From positions 57,696 to 121,695 of the forward strand of contig NZ_CANLZU010000014.1 in the NCBI RefSeq assembly GCF_947495715.1: 64,000 nt of DNA. Reading direction: 5' to 3'. A program made the position numbers and the translations under genes. Below the pieces are notes generated by a model. The model did no database searches and was not told the origin of the DNA. It saw nothing but the letters and a program-made list of their open reading frames with translations. Below, piece by piece: positions 48,532 to 58,865 of this stretch (its first letter is position 1; each line of letters begins with the position of its first letter). The DNA comes from an uncultured Oceanisphaera sp. Its GTDB lineage: Bacteria > Pseudomonadota > Gammaproteobacteria > Enterobacterales > Aeromonadaceae.

Positions 48532-48937
48532 TACCGTCAAAAAGTCGGTGCTGGTGGCGGTGGGCGTGATTGAAAATACCGAGGGCGAGATATTCATCTG
48601 CCGCCGTGGCGCCAGCCAGCATCAGGCCAACAAGTGGGAGTTTCCCGGTGGCAAGGTCGAAGCCGGCGAAACCGTGGCCCAGGCCCTGGCCCGCGAGCTG
48701 GCAGAAGAAATCGGCATTCGAGTAACCGACTGTCATTCCTTCATGCTCATCGAACACGACTACGGCGACAAGCAGGTGACGCTCGATATCCGCAAAGTCA
48801 CCGCCTTCACCGGCGAGCCGCACGGCCTCGAAGGCCAGCCCAGCCGCTGGGTACCGGTCACCGAGCTGCACAGCTACGACTTTCCCGCCGCCAACAGCCC
48901 GATTGTCAACAAGCTGCAGACCGAAGCCGGACACTGA
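48521..48937 (+). CDS. mutT: 8-oxo-dGTP diphosphatase MutT
   Basis: MutT removes 8-oxo-dGTP from the nucleotide pool. The start ATG 48521 overlaps yacG by 11 bases; 138 residues. The Nudix box is [23 protein letters not shown], and NKWEFPGG precedes it as in true MutT. It is last in the zapD-yacG-mutT run. Confidence 0.94.
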   Translation: MRSDTVKKSVLVAVGVIENTEGEIFICRRGASQHQANKWEFPGGKVEAGETVAQALARELAEEIGIRVTDCHSFMLIEHDYGDKQVTLDIRKVTAFTGEPHGLEGQPSRWVPVTELHSYDFPAANSPIVNKLQTEAGH

Positions 48938-49269
48938 AGCCACTCCATATCAACAAGAGGTGTTCGGCGACCGTTTTTATTCCGCCGGATATCACAGCAA
49001 ATAATAACGAGTCAACACAGCGCCAGATGTCCTCTGGCGCAACGCGAATGCAGGCTCAACTCGTTGCTGAAATCACCGCCCCCATCTACATCCCAAACAA
49101 ACTGCCCCGGTACACATCTTTCACAGACAGAACAACAGAAACATCACGCAAACAATGTTAAACAAAACAGATAAAAACTAAACAAAATATTAACAAGCAT
49201 TCTTGACACTCTTCGCCTGGCCTGCCTAAGCTAGCTCATTCTCAACTCGTCTCGTGAACCATCTCCCCC
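48938..49269. other. 332-base AT-rich intergenic region before the second chemoreceptor
   Basis: From about 49100 to 49200 it is strongly A-rich, unlike its surroundings. A sigma-70-like promoter TTGACA (49203-49208), 18 bases, TAAGCT (49227-49232) precedes the chemoreceptor start. I see no ORF, RNA gene or FliA-type promoter here. Confidence 0.55.
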
Positions 49270-51228
49270 ATGCGTATTCAACATAAACTGATCCTGGCCT
49301 TGCTGCTGACCACGCTGCTGCCGATAGGACTGCTGTCCGCCTTCACCATCCACCAGGCCCGCCAGTTGGCAGGGGAGCGTTTCCTGGAGCAGGGCCAGAG
49401 TGAAATTCACAAGCTGGATCAGGCGTTCAGTGCCCATTTCGAGCAAATAGGCCAGGACGTAGCGTTTCTCGCCACCTCTCCCTTGCTGGCTCGGGCCGAC
49501 AACAGTATCAGCTCTTATCATCAGGGCCCGGATCGGAAGATGACACCGGATCGTAACGGCGGCATCGAGACCGAGATATACCGGGAATTCGAACGCTTCG
49601 CCGACAGCCATCCGGGCCTGGCCTACGTCTACATGGGTACCCGGGACGGCGGCTATGTGCAATGGCCGCTGGGCGAGGTCACCGCCGGCTATGACCCCCG
49701 CCCGCGCCCATGGTATCAGAAAGCCCAGGAAGCCCCCGGCCAGGTAATGCGCACCGGCGCCTTCTACTGGCCGGTAGACGACAACACCATGATCGGGATA
49801 GTGCGCAGCTTCAAGAACCAGGATGGCCAGGATTATGGCGTCATGGCGATGGACGTGTCCCTGAAAGAGCTGACCAACATGACTCAACAGACCCAGCTCG
49901 GAGAGAAGGGCTACCTGATGCTGATCGAAGACGGTGGCACCGTGCTGGTGGATGCCGCCCGACCGGAACACAATTTCCGTCTCCTGTCCGAGCTGGAAGG
50001 CGAAGGTTACCGCCGTCTGTCCGACACCAACGCAGGCCAGCTTGAGCTGGAGCTCGGCGGTGAGGACTTCCGGGCTCTGGTATATCCTTCCCCCTCCCTC
50101 GGCTGGAAGTTCATTGCCCTGATGCCGGAACACGAGATCCTGGCTCCGGCCCAGCAGATGCTATGGACCACGCTGGGCAGTACCGCCCTGGTGGTGGTTC
50201 TGGTATTACTGCTGGCCTGGTGGCTGTCAGGACTGCTGGTCAACCCCATACTGGCGGTGAGCCGCGGGCTCAAGGACATCGCTCAGGGCGAAGGAGATCT
50301 GACCCGCCGCCTCACCATCGGCAGCCGGGACGAAACCGGCGAGCTGGCTCGCTGGTTCAATCAGTTCCTGGAGTCCATCCAGCAGCTGGTAATCCGCATC
50401 AAGGATACCGCCCATCAGGTCGATGCCGTGTCTACCCTCGGTCGTGAGAATGCGACGGCGGTAGACACCGCCAGCGGTCATCAGCTGAAGGAAGTAGAAC
50501 GCATGGCCACCGCCCTGACCGAGATGTCGGCCTCCGCCAACGAGGTAGCCAACAACTGCAACAGGTCGGCCCAGGCGGCGGCCCAGGGCCAGCGTGCCGG
50601 CGACCAGGGCAAGGCCGTGATGCTGGACACAGAGGCAAGCGTGCGGGCCCTGAGCGAGCAGCTGGGTCAGTCGGCGCTGCATATCCGCCAGCTGGAGGCG
50701 GAAAGCGGTCGAATCAACTCCATTCTGGATGTTATCCGCGGCATCGCCGAACAGACCAACCTGCTGGCCCTCAACGCCGCCATCGAGGCAGCACGGGCCG
50801 GGGAGCATGGCCGGGGCTTCGCGGTGGTGGCAGACGAGGTGCGTACCCTGGCACAACGCACCCAGGTGTCCACCGCCGAGATCGACAGCCTGCTGGCCGG
50901 CCTCAACCAGCAAACTCGTCAGGCAGTGGAAAACATGGAGGCCAGCCAGCAGCAGTCGGAGCAGGTGGTGCTACGCTCGGGCCAGGCACGAGATGCATTC
51001 GAAGCTATCAAGGTATCGGTAGACGAAATCACCGACATGACCACCCAGATCTCCAGCGCCGCCGAGCAGCAGCATCAGGTGGCGGAGAGCATCAACGCCA
51101 ATATTGGCGCCATCCATAGCGCTGCCAGCGAGGTCAATCAGGTCTCGACCCAGGTGGCCGATACCGCCGGGCGCCAGGCCGACCTGGCCGGTGAGCTGGG
51201 CAAGCTGGTCAATCAGTTCCGGATCTGA
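49270..51228 (+). CDS. Methyl-accepting chemotaxis protein with dCache sensor
   Basis: A 652-residue chemoreceptor: membrane helix (about 7-27), periplasmic dCache_1 domain, second membrane segment near 300-322, HAMP ([22 protein letters not shown]) and a signalling tip [32 protein letters not shown]. The sensor has Tyr141, Arg146, Trp148 and Tyr149 in the spacing of the amino-acid-binding motif; the matching Asp is probably Asp195, two residues later than usual. It is a paralogue of the receptor at 28003 with a clearly different sensor. There is no C-terminal pentapeptide tether. Confidence 0.93.
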   Translation: MRIQHKLILALLLTTLLPIGLLSAFTIHQARQLAGERFLEQGQSEIHKLDQAFSAHFEQIGQDVAFLATSPLLARADNSISSYHQGPDRKMTPDRNGGIETEIYREFERFADSHPGLAYVYMGTRDGGYVQWPLGEVTAGYDPRPRPWYQKAQEAPGQVMRTGAFYWPVDDNTMIGIVRSFKNQDGQDYGVMAMDVSLKELTNMTQQTQLGEKGYLMLIEDGGTVLVDAARPEHNFRLLSELEGEGYRRLSDTNAGQLELELGGEDFRALVYPSPSLGWKFIALMPEHEILAPAQQMLWTTLGSTALVVVLVLLLAWWLSGLLVNPILAVSRGLKDIAQGEGDLTRRLTIGSRDETGELARWFNQFLESIQQLVIRIKDTAHQVDAVSTLGRENATAVDTASGHQLKEVERMATALTEMSASANEVANNCNRSAQAAAQGQRAGDQGKAVMLDTEASVRALSEQLGQSALHIRQLEAESGRINSILDVIRGIAEQTNLLALNAAIEAARAGEHGRGFAVVADEVRTLAQRTQVSTAEIDSLLAGLNQQTRQAVENMEASQQQSEQVVLRSGQARDAFEAIKVSVDEITDMTTQISSAAEQQHQVAESINANIGAIHSAASEVNQVSTQVADTAGRQADLAGELGKLVNQFRI

Positions 51229-51231
51229 GCA

Positions 51232-51313
<82 letters not shown>

Positions 51314-51396
51314 GTGACTGCAAACGAGCGGTTTTCGGCAAGATTCGGATGTAACGGGGAAACCCCACCACCGATAATGGAACCTCCAAAATAAAT

Positions 51397-51464
51397 GTGA
51401 GGGGTAAAGGGTGAGACGTAAGGGGTATCAAATTTCCCCTCACGCCTTTCCCTTCACCCCTCAC
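51397..51464. repeat. Long GTGAGG-type hairpin beside the parC stop
   Basis: Arms begin GTGAGGGGTAAAGGGTGAG and end CCTTCACCCCTCAC; they pair imperfectly over about 29 bases. A T run follows on the plus strand. The same family as 45687-45757. Confidence 0.75.
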
Positions 51465-51469
51465 GTTTT

Positions 51470-53716
51470 TTATTCGATTTCCAGGCTGTCTACCCGTTGC
51501 AGGCCGCGGGGCAGCAGGGCGCCACGGCGACCGCGTTCGCCCTGATAATGGGCCAGATCGGCGGGTTTGAGGGTCAGCTTGCGCTTGCCCGCATGCAGGG
51601 TGACGTTAGCCCCAACCGGCACCACCACCAGCTGCTTGATGAAGTCTTCCCGCGCCTGCACCTTGGCACCGGGAATGCCGATGATCTTGTTGCCCTTGCC
51701 CTTGCCCAGCAACGGCAGATCCTTGAGCGGAAACAGCAACATGCGGCCTTCATTGGTCACCGCCAGACACTGGCTGCTGTCCAGCTGATCGACCGCCACG
51801 GGTTTCAGCACCACACCGCCGGTGGGCACCGTCAGCAGCGCCTTGCCGTTCTTGTTGCGGCTGACCATGTCACCGAAGCGGCAGACGAAACCGTAACCGG
51901 CGTCGGACGCCATCAGGAACAGCCGCTCGTCGTCGCCCATCAGCACAAAGTTGGCCTGCTCGCCCGGACTCAGGCTGCAGCGGCCGGTCAGTGGCTCGCC
52001 CTGACCTCGGGCCGAGGGCAGACTGTGGGCATCCTGACCGTAGGCGCGACCGATATTGGACAGAAATACCGCCATCTGGTTACTGCGCCCGGAGGCCGCA
52101 TCCAGAAAGTGGTCGCCCGCCTTGTAGTTCAGGGTGGTGCCGTCCACATCCAGACCCTTGGCCGAGCGGATCCAGCCCTTGTCAGACAGCACCACGGTCA
52201 CCGGTTCGCTCGGGATCAGCTCTTTCTCGCTCAGGGCTTTGGCTTCTTCCCGCTCGACCAGCGGCGACAGCCGGTCGTCACCGTATTTTTCGGCGTCGGC
52301 CAGTATCTCTTTCTTGATCAGGGTATTAAGCCGGCGCTCGGAGCCCAGCAACAGGGCCAGCTTGTCACGCTCGGCGGCCAGCTCGTCCTGCTCACCGCGG
52401 ATCTTCACTTCTTCCAGCTTGGCCAGGTGGCGCAGTTTCAGCTCCAGAATGGCTTCGGCCTGGATCTCGGTCAGCTCGAAGCGGCTCATCAGCACCGGCT
52501 TGGGCTCGTCCTCACTGCGGATGATCTCGATCACCTCGTCGATATTGAGGAAGGCGATCAGCAGACCGGCCAGAATATGCAGCCGGGCCTCGACCTTGTC
52601 CAGCCGGTATTGCAGCCGGTTGCGCACCGTTTGCCGACGGAACTGCAGCCATTCGCCGAGGATCATATTCAACGTCTTCACCTGAGGCCGGCTGTCCAGC
52701 CCCAGCATGTTGAGGTTGACCCGGTAGCTCTTCTCCAGATCGGTGCTGGCAAACAGGTGCTGCATCAGCTGATCCACGTCTACCCGGTTGGATCGGGGAA
52801 TGATCACCAGCCGGGTCGGGTTTTCGTGATCCGCTTCATCGCGCAGATCCGCCACCATCGGCAGCTTCTTCGCCTGCATCTGGCCGGCGATCTGCTCCAG
52901 GATCTTGCCGCCGCTGGCCTGATGCGGCAGCGCGGTGATCACGATATCGCCCTGCTCCATCTGGTAGACGGCCCGCATCTTGATACTGCCCCGGCCGGTT
53001 TCGTAAATTTTGCGAATATCGGCCCTGGGGGTAATGATTTCGGCCCGGGTCGGGTAGTCGGGGCCGTCCACGAAGGCCATCAGCTCTGCTACCGTCGCCT
53101 TGGGATTGTCCAGCATGTGCACACAGGCATTGGCGATTTCACGCACGTTGTGCGGCGGAACATCGGTGGCCATGCCCACGGCGATGCCGGTAATGCCGTT
53201 CAGCAGTATGTGCGGCAGCCGGGCCGGCAGCATGCGCGGCTCTTTCATGGTGCCGTCGAAGTTGGGAATCCACTCCACCGTGCCCTGGCCCAGCTCGGAC
53301 AACAGCAGCTCGGAGAAACGGGACAATCGCGCCTCGGTATAACGCATGGCGGCGAACGACTTGGGATCGTCCGGCGCGCCCCAGTTACCCTGACCATCCA
53401 CCAGCGGATAACGGTAAGAGAACGGCTGAGCCATCAGCACCATGGCCTCGTAACAGGCGGAGTCGCCGTGGGGATGATACTTACCCAGCACGTCGCCCAC
53501 GGTACGGGCGGACTTCTTGTGCTTGGACAGGGCCGACAGGCCCAGTTCGCTCATGGCGTAGATGATGCGGCGCTGCACCGGCTTGAGGCCATCGCCGATA
53601 TGGGGCAAGGCTCTGTCCATGATCACGTACATGGAATAGTTGAGATAGGCCTGCTCGGTAAAGGTGTGCAATGGCAGGCGCTCTACGCCTTCCATGGTAA
53701 AATCGTTGTTGTTCAT
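51470..53716 (-). CDS. parC: DNA topoisomerase IV subunit A
   Basis: ParC is the DNA-cleaving subunit that, with ParE, decatenates chromosomes. The 748-residue product has the catalytic Tyr126 in [14 protein letters not shown] and the quinolone region [13 protein letters not shown]. Ser86 and Glu90 (equivalent to Ser80/Glu84 in E. coli) are wild type, so no target-site quinolone resistance is visible. The C-terminal pinwheel domain is complete. parE lies 13 bases upstream on the same strand, unlike in E. coli, where the genes are apart. Confidence 0.97.
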   Translation of the reverse strand: MNNNDFTMEGVERLPLHTFTEQAYLNYSMYVIMDRALPHIGDGLKPVQRRIIYAMSELGLSALSKHKKSARTVGDVLGKYHPHGDSACYEAMVLMAQPFSYRYPLVDGQGNWGAPDDPKSFAAMRYTEARLSRFSELLLSELGQGTVEWIPNFDGTMKEPRMLPARLPHILLNGITGIAVGMATDVPPHNVREIANACVHMLDNPKATVAELMAFVDGPDYPTRAEIITPRADIRKIYETGRGSIKMRAVYQMEQGDIVITALPHQASGGKILEQIAGQMQAKKLPMVADLRDEADHENPTRLVIIPRSNRVDVDQLMQHLFASTDLEKSYRVNLNMLGLDSRPQVKTLNMILGEWLQFRRQTVRNRLQYRLDKVEARLHILAGLLIAFLNIDEVIEIIRSEDEPKPVLMSRFELTEIQAEAILELKLRHLAKLEEVKIRGEQDELAAERDKLALLLGSERRLNTLIKKEILADAEKYGDDRLSPLVEREEAKALSEKELIPSEPVTVVLSDKGWIRSAKGLDVDGTTLNYKAGDHFLDAASGRSNQMAVFLSNIGRAYGQDAHSLPSARGQGEPLTGRCSLSPGEQANFVLMGDDERLFLMASDAGYGFVCRFGDMVSRNKNGKALLTVPTGGVVLKPVAVDQLDSSQCLAVTNEGRMLLFPLKDLPLLGKGKGNKIIGIPGAKVQAREDFIKQLVVVPVGANVTLHAGKRKLTLKPADLAHYQGERGRRGALLPRGLQRVDSLEIE

Positions 53717-53729
53717 TCTGTCTCTTTCC

Positions 53730-55625
53730 TCAGGCCAGGGGGTCGACCAGGTTGCCCTTGGTTTCCAGCCATTCGCGGCGATCGCTTGAACGCTTCTTGG
53801 CCAGCAGCATGTCCATCAGTTTCTCGGTGGCTTCCATGTCGTCCACCGTCAGCTGCACCAGCCGGCGGGTGTTGGGATCCAGGGTGGTTTCGCGCAATTG
53901 CTTGGGGTTCATCTCACCCAGGCCCTTGAAGCGGGTCACCTGCACCTTGCCTTTTTTCTTCTCGGCCTTGATCCGTTCCAGTACACCGTCGCGCTCGCCT
54001 TCGTCGAGGGCATAGAACACTTCCTTGCCCACATCGATGCGATACAGCGGCGGCATGGCCACATAGACATGCCCCTGCTCCACCAGATGATGGAAATGGC
54101 GCACAAACAGCGCGCACAGCAGGGTGGCGATATGCAGACCATCGGAGTCCGCATCGGCGAGAATACAAATCTTGCCGTAGCGCAGATCGGACAAGTCGGT
54201 CGAGTCCGGATCCAGGCCGATGGCCACCGAAATATCGTGCACTTCCTGCGAGGCCAGCACCTGGCCGGACTCGACTTCCCAGGTGTTCAGTATCTTGCCG
54301 CGCAGCGGCATGATGGCCTGAAACTCCCGATCCCGTGCCTGCTTGGCGCTGCCGCCGGCCGAGTCACCCTCAACCAGAAACAACTCGCCCCGCATGGGGT
54401 CGGAGCAGGCGCAGTCGGTCAGCTTGCCGGGCAGCGCCGGCCCCTGAGTCACCTTCTTGCGCACCACCTTCTTGGCCTGGCGCAGGCGGCGCTGGGCGCT
54501 GCTGATACACAGCTCGGCAATCTGCTCGGCCAGCTCGGTATGCTGGTTCAGCCACAGGCTGAAGGCATCTTTCACGATGCCGGAAACGAAAGCAGAACAC
54601 TGACGTGACGACAGCCGCTCCTTGGTCTGACCGGCGAACTGGGGATCCTGCATCTTGACCGAGAGGATATAGGCGCAGCGTTCCCAGATATCGTCCGGCG
54701 TCAGCTTGACGCCACGCGGCAGCAGGTTGCGGAATTCGCAGAAGTCGCGCATGGCATCGAGCAGGCCCTGTCGCAGGCCGTTGACATGGGTACCGCCCTG
54801 GGCGGTGGGGATCAGGTTGACGTAGCTTTCGCCCAGCCCCTCGCCGCCGTCGGGCAGCCAGGTCAGCGCCCATTCCACCGCCGACTGCTCGGTGGCAAAG
54901 TTGCCGGTAAACGGCTGCTCGGGCAGGCAGGTGAAGTCCTTGACCGACTCCACCAGGTAGTCTTTCAGGCCGTCCTGATAACACCATTCCAGGGTTTCGT
55001 CGTTGACCTTGTCCTGAAAGCGAATAGTCAGGCCCGGGCAGAGTACCGCCTTGGCCTTGAGCAGGTGCTTGAGCCGGGAAACGGAGAATCGGGGAGAGTC
55101 GAAGTAGCCGGCATCGGGCCAGAACCGTACCCGGGTGCCGCTGTTGCGCTGGCCACAGGTGCCGGTGACGGTGAGTTCACTCACCTTGTTGCCGTTTTCG
55201 AAGGCCATCTCGAACACCTGGCCACCACGACGCACGGTCACGTCCACCCGAGTACTCAGGCCGTTGACCACCGAGATACCCACGCCGTGCAGACCGCCGG
55301 AAAACTGGTAGTTCTTGTTGGAAAACTTGCCGCCGGCGTGCAGCTTGCAGAAGATCAGCTCGACCCCGGAGATGCCTTCTTCCGGGTGAATGTCCACCGG
55401 CATGCCGCGGCCGTCATCAACAACTTCCAGCGACTGATCGGCATGCAGTATCACTTCGACCTTGCTGGCGTGGCCGGCCAGGGCCTCATCCACGCTGTTA
55501 TCGATAACTTCCTGACCCAGGTGGTTGGGTCGGCTAGTGTCCGTATACATGCCGGGGCGACGACGCACCGGCTCCAGACCATTGAGGACTTCAATGGCGT
55601 CGGCAGTATATTGACTCGATGTCAT
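53730..55625 (-). CDS. parE: DNA topoisomerase IV subunit B
   Basis: ParE is the ATPase subunit of topoisomerase IV. The 631-residue product has the GHKL ATP site ([45 protein letters not shown]) and the TOPRIM metal site ([27 protein letters not shown]). The quinolone-region text [14 protein letters not shown] is normal. It is followed by parC after 13 bases. Repeat copy 6 separates it from yqiA upstream. Confidence 0.97.
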   Translation of the reverse strand: MTSSQYTADAIEVLNGLEPVRRRPGMYTDTSRPNHLGQEVIDNSVDEALAGHASKVEVILHADQSLEVVDDGRGMPVDIHPEEGISGVELIFCKLHAGGKFSNKNYQFSGGLHGVGISVVNGLSTRVDVTVRRGGQVFEMAFENGNKVSELTVTGTCGQRNSGTRVRFWPDAGYFDSPRFSVSRLKHLLKAKAVLCPGLTIRFQDKVNDETLEWCYQDGLKDYLVESVKDFTCLPEQPFTGNFATEQSAVEWALTWLPDGGEGLGESYVNLIPTAQGGTHVNGLRQGLLDAMRDFCEFRNLLPRGVKLTPDDIWERCAYILSVKMQDPQFAGQTKERLSSRQCSAFVSGIVKDAFSLWLNQHTELAEQIAELCISSAQRRLRQAKKVVRKKVTQGPALPGKLTDCACSDPMRGELFLVEGDSAGGSAKQARDREFQAIMPLRGKILNTWEVESGQVLASQEVHDISVAIGLDPDSTDLSDLRYGKICILADADSDGLHIATLLCALFVRHFHHLVEQGHVYVAMPPLYRIDVGKEVFYALDEGERDGVLERIKAEKKKGKVQVTRFKGLGEMNPKQLRETTLDPNTRRLVQLTVDDMEATEKLMDMLLAKKRSSDRREWLETKGNLVDPLA

Positions 55626-55727
55626 ATTGACCTTCGGTAATCAGAATTCGTTGCCCGCATCTTACTACCTGCAGGCGCAAGCGCAAAGCGGCCCAAAACC
55701 CAGTGGCTGATACTTGAGTCCACAATC

Positions 55728-55995
55728 GGACAAAGGGCCCGCTCTGCCGACTCGCCGTGAATCCCTCCCTGGAGGCTCAGCCGCGCCATCCATGGCGCGG
55801 ATGGTCGGCTGAGCAGATCCCTTTGTCCTCCCTCAAGCAGCGGAGCCGCCTGATGACTCATCCAACAGACAGCTCCGGGTCATGGGAGAGGCTACAGGGA
55901 TTGCCTCCCACGACCGTGAAATGCCAGGGATGGCATTTCCGAGCCCCCATGGATGGGTTCATGGCGTGTCGAGGGAGGCAACTCTGTTGCCTCTT
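55728..55995 (-). repeat. Structured intergenic repeat, copy 6 (A and B modules, reverse orientation)
   Basis: On the minus strand, B (55995-55887) starts 32 bases after the yqiA stop, followed by a linker (CGGAGC/GCTCCG arms) and A (55828-55728) before parE. The B tip is GAAATGCC-agggat-GGCATTTC and the A tip is CCGCGCC-atccat-GGCGCGG. The linker matches that of copy 1 in inverse orientation. Confidence 0.85.
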
Positions 55996-56027
55996 TAATA
56001 CGGTCAAGTGGCGACCAGGAAACAGCC

Positions 56028-56597
56028 TTATAACTGCAGAAAACGAATGAGCGGGGCGCAGTAGTGGCCGAAGCCGACGAAGGAGTGGTCGCCGCCCTTC
56101 TGAATGCAGACCCGGGCAAAACGGTAGTATTCCAGCGCTTCCCGGTAATCGAGCACCTCGTCGCCCTGCTGCTGCAACAGCCAGATGCGATCCATGCAAC
56201 TGGGCGCCTCGACCCGCAGTTCGGCCAGCTCTTGCATGTGGGTGGGCGTCAGCAGGTAACGCTCCTCGGTATAGGGATTGATTTGCTCGCCCAGGTAATC
56301 CTGCAGCAGCACATGGGGATGCACCGCCGGATTGATCACCACGGCCCGTACCCCGAACTGCTCGGCAACACGGGTGGCCCAGAAACCGCCGAGTGAACTG
56401 CCGGCCACGCCGAAAGGCCCCTTAATCTCGTCACAGATAGCCGCTATCTGCGCCCAGGCCGCCGCCGGCGTCGCCGCCAGTTGCGGGCAGATAAAGTGAA
56501 TATCGGGCCGTTTTTGCTGCAGATATTCCTGCATCAGTCGGGCCTTGATGGATTGGGGTGATGAATTGAAACCATGCAGGTACAACAGCGTTGGCAT
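56028..56597 (-). CDS. yqiA: Esterase YqiA
   Basis: A 189-residue alpha/beta-hydrolase esterase. It starts MPTLLYLHGFNSSPQSIKARLM at 56597, with the nucleophile in GSSLGGFWATRVAE and the catalytic His in GGDHSFVGF; the acid is probably in the LLQQQGDEVLDY stretch. The natural substrate is unknown; E. coli YqiA acts on short acyl esters. It follows cpdA by 2 bases in the conserved nudF-yqiB-cpdA-yqiA-parE run. Confidence 0.93.
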   Translation of the reverse strand: MPTLLYLHGFNSSPQSIKARLMQEYLQQKRPDIHFICPQLAATPAAAWAQIAAICDEIKGPFGVAGSSLGGFWATRVAEQFGVRAVVINPAVHPHVLLQDYLGEQINPYTEERYLLTPTHMQELAELRVEAPSCMDRIWLLQQQGDEVLDYREALEYYRFARVCIQKGGDHSFVGFGHYCAPLIRFLQL

Positions 56598-56599
56598 TA

Positions 56600-57460
56600 T
56601 CAATATCCCTTGGCACTGAAGTCGGGTACGAAGGCATCGGGCGGCAGGCGCCACACCTGGGTGCTGAGACGCCCATCGGGATAAAGCGACAAGGCGCGCC
56701 AGCCCGGTGCCGTGCTGTCGAGGGCAAAATCGTCGGACAGCGGCTTGAACTGAATACAGGTAGACGGGCTGGCCAGGTAGCGCACCCCATCATGGTGCAG
56801 ATCGAAGCCCTGATGCACATGACCGGACAGCACCACGCGAGCAGCACCATGACGGGCCAGCAGGCCTCTCATCTCATCCGCATTGCGCAGATTGTGCTGA
56901 TCCAGCCAGGCACAGCCCACCGGCAGCGCCTGATGATGCACCGCCACCAGCAGGTGATGATCCGGATAACGCTCAATGGCCAGCTCAAGCAATGCCAGCT
57001 GGGAGTCCGACAGCCTGCCATGGGTTTCACCGGGAAGCTGGGTGTCGAGCAGCAGTATCTGCCATTGACCACATAGCAGGTGCTTGGCATTGCTGATACC
57101 GGCACGGTCCAGCTCGGCCTGCATCAGGGGGGCATCGTCGTGATTGCCCGGCAGCCAGAACACCGGCGGCGCCAGTTCACTCATCAAGTCGGTAAAGTGG
57201 CGATAGGAAGCCCCGCTGTGATCCTGTGACAGATCACCGGTCGCCAGGATCAGATCACGCCGACTGGCCGCGTCCTCATCCTGATCTTCGAGCATGGCGT
57301 TCACCACCGCCCGGCAGCTGTGCCAGGGGGCTATGCCCAGCAAGTCTGCGTCTTTATCGGCAAAGAGGTGGGTATCGGTGATTTGCAGCAACTCCACCAC
57401 CCCGTCGGCGCGGTGGGTGCTGATCTCTGTGGTATCTAATGGGGTGCGGGCCTGGTTCAA
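56600..57460 (-). CDS. cpdA: 3',5'-cyclic-AMP phosphodiesterase CpdA
   Basis: CpdA hydrolyses cAMP and so tunes CRP signalling. The 286-residue product has the calcineurin-like metallophosphatase motifs ITDTHLF, ATGDLSQD, LPGNHDD, AVHHQAL and SGHVHQGF for a two-metal centre. It overlaps yqiB by four bases. Confidence 0.95.
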   Translation of the reverse strand: MNQARTPLDTTEISTHRADGVVELLQITDTHLFADKDADLLGIAPWHSCRAVVNAMLEDQDEDAASRRDLILATGDLSQDHSGASYRHFTDLMSELAPPVFWLPGNHDDAPLMQAELDRAGISNAKHLLCGQWQILLLDTQLPGETHGRLSDSQLALLELAIERYPDHHLLVAVHHQALPVGCAWLDQHNLRNADEMRGLLARHGAARVVLSGHVHQGFDLHHDGVRYLASPSTCIQFKPLSDDFALDSTAPGWRALSLYPDGRLSTQVWRLPPDAFVPDFSAKGY

Positions 57461-57900
57461 AGCTGTTTAACCGTACTGAATCCGTGGTATAGGCAACATT
57501 TCAGCCACTCGGCCAGAAAGAGGTTAACCTGCTCTTTTTCATTGGGATGATGCATTTTTTCATTGGGGTAATGGTAACTCGACTGCAGGGTAAAAATCTG
57601 CTGACTGGCACACACTTCGGCCATGCGCACATCGTGATACAGCCGAACCTTGATCTTCATCCGCATAAAAGAGGGCAGGCCCGGCGTGCATTGTTCGATG
57701 GAAACATGCCAGGTATAAGGCGCCGTTTCCAGCACCCGCAGCACGAACAGCACCTGCTCACTGATGCCGACCGACACGCTCTCGCCCACCGCCGCCCCAC
57801 TGGGCAACAGTTTCATCAGGGCCAGATAATTAACGTCACAGGTGCGCTGCAACGCCTTCAAATCCGGTACGTGTTTGCGGGTAGCCCCCCTGGGAATCAC
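57457..57900 (-). CDS. yqiB: YqiB family protein (DUF1249)
   Basis: The product has the DUF1249 core NYLALMKLLPSGAAVGE, VRLYHDVRMAEVCASQQIF, HPNEKEQVNLFLAEWLKCCL. I choose the GTG at 57900 because AAGGAG lies eight bases upstream and the 147-residue length is near E. coli's 140; the frame is open for 27 more codons with an ATG at 57981. Function unknown. It overlaps cpdA and follows nudF. Confidence 0.88.
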   Translation of the reverse strand: MIPRGATRKHVPDLKALQRTCDVNYLALMKLLPSGAAVGESVSVGISEQVLFVLRVLETAPYTWHVSIEQCTPGLPSFMRMKIKVRLYHDVRMAEVCASQQIFTLQSSYHYPNEKMHHPNEKEQVNLFLAEWLKCCLYHGFSTVKQL

Positions 57901-58036
57901 ACTCAACTCTCCTTGCCGCCGGCGCGCTGACACGGCATTCATCTGCTGGCGGCCATGGTGATCAGGGCCGTTCATCTGCATCCATTACAACAGTTTTTGC
58001 CGAGTCTGGTCAAAGACAGCACTTGTTCCTGCCCCT

Positions 58037-58651
58037 TCACAGCTCGCCCTTGAGCCGCTGCAGCTCCAGCCACTGCAGGGCGATGATGCTGGTGGCATTG
58101 TCTATTTTGCCTTCGGCCAGCCACTGCATCGCCTGCTCCCGGGGCAGGCGATGCACCCGAATATCCTCACTTTCGCTATCCAGCCCCGCATGGCTGGCCG
58201 CCTGACTGGCATCCACCTCGCCGACAAACACGGTGATGCGCTCGCTGCAGCCACCGGGCGTGGAAAAGTAACTCATCACCCGGGTCAGCTTGTTCAGGGT
58301 CAGGCCCGCTTCCTCCTGAGCTTCACGGCGCACCACCTCTTCTTCCGACTCGCCTTTCTCCACAATGCCCGCCACCACTTCCAGCAACCAGGGGCTGCCC
58401 GCGGCATGGACGGCACCGACCCTGAATTGTTCTACCAGCACCACCTCGTCGCGCACCGGATCATAGGGCAACACCGCCGCCGCATGCCCCCGGTCGAACA
58501 GCTCGCGGGTGATCTCCTCACTCCAGCCACCGGCAAACAACTTGTGCCGCAGGCGCAGGCGCAGCAGACGGAAAAAGCCCTGGTAGCCCACCTCTTCGGC
58601 CACTAGCTGCAGGTCTTCCCGGCCAAAACCGGGGTGATTTTTTGTACCCAT
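58037..58651 (-). CDS. nudF: ADP-ribose pyrophosphatase NudF (AdpP)
   Basis: This enzyme splits ADP-ribose to AMP and ribose 5-phosphate. The 204-residue product has the Nudix box GIVEKGESEEEVVRREAQEEAGL and the ADPRase-type text LLEVVAGIVE and FSTPGGCSERITVFVGEVD downstream. It heads the leftward run nudF-yqiB-cpdA-yqiA-parE-parC. It is divergent from tolC, as in E. coli. Confidence 0.95.
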   Translation of the reverse strand: MGTKNHPGFGREDLQLVAEEVGYQGFFRLLRLRLRHKLFAGGWSEEITRELFDRGHAAAVLPYDPVRDEVVLVEQFRVGAVHAAGSPWLLEVVAGIVEKGESEEEVVRREAQEEAGLTLNKLTRVMSYFSTPGGCSERITVFVGEVDASQAASHAGLDSESEDIRVHRLPREQAMQWLAEGKIDNATSIIALQWLELQRLKGEL

Positions 58652-58702
58652 GACGACTCCTTTCTTGACATTTAACCGGCAGATTTTAGACTAGCCCCAA
58701 AA

Positions 58703-58720
58703 TGAATGAACGTTCATTCA
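58703..58720. promoter_or_regulatory. Perfect 18-bp palindrome between nudF and tolC, TetR-type operator candidate
   Basis: TGAATGAACGTTCATTCA is an exact palindrome. Its form is typical of TetR/AcrR-family operators. It lies 52 bases before the nudF start and 145 bases before the tolC start. No TetR gene is in the window. Confidence 0.6.
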
Positions 58721-58865
58721 CACATCGCTCGACGCCGCGATGGCATCCATCAGCATGGTACCGAACGAATCATAGCGATATTATCGTTATACTGAACGGA
58801 TAAAAAACAACTGCCTGCACTTAGCACGGCTGATAATTGCTCACCCCGAACTGTAAGGCCACACA

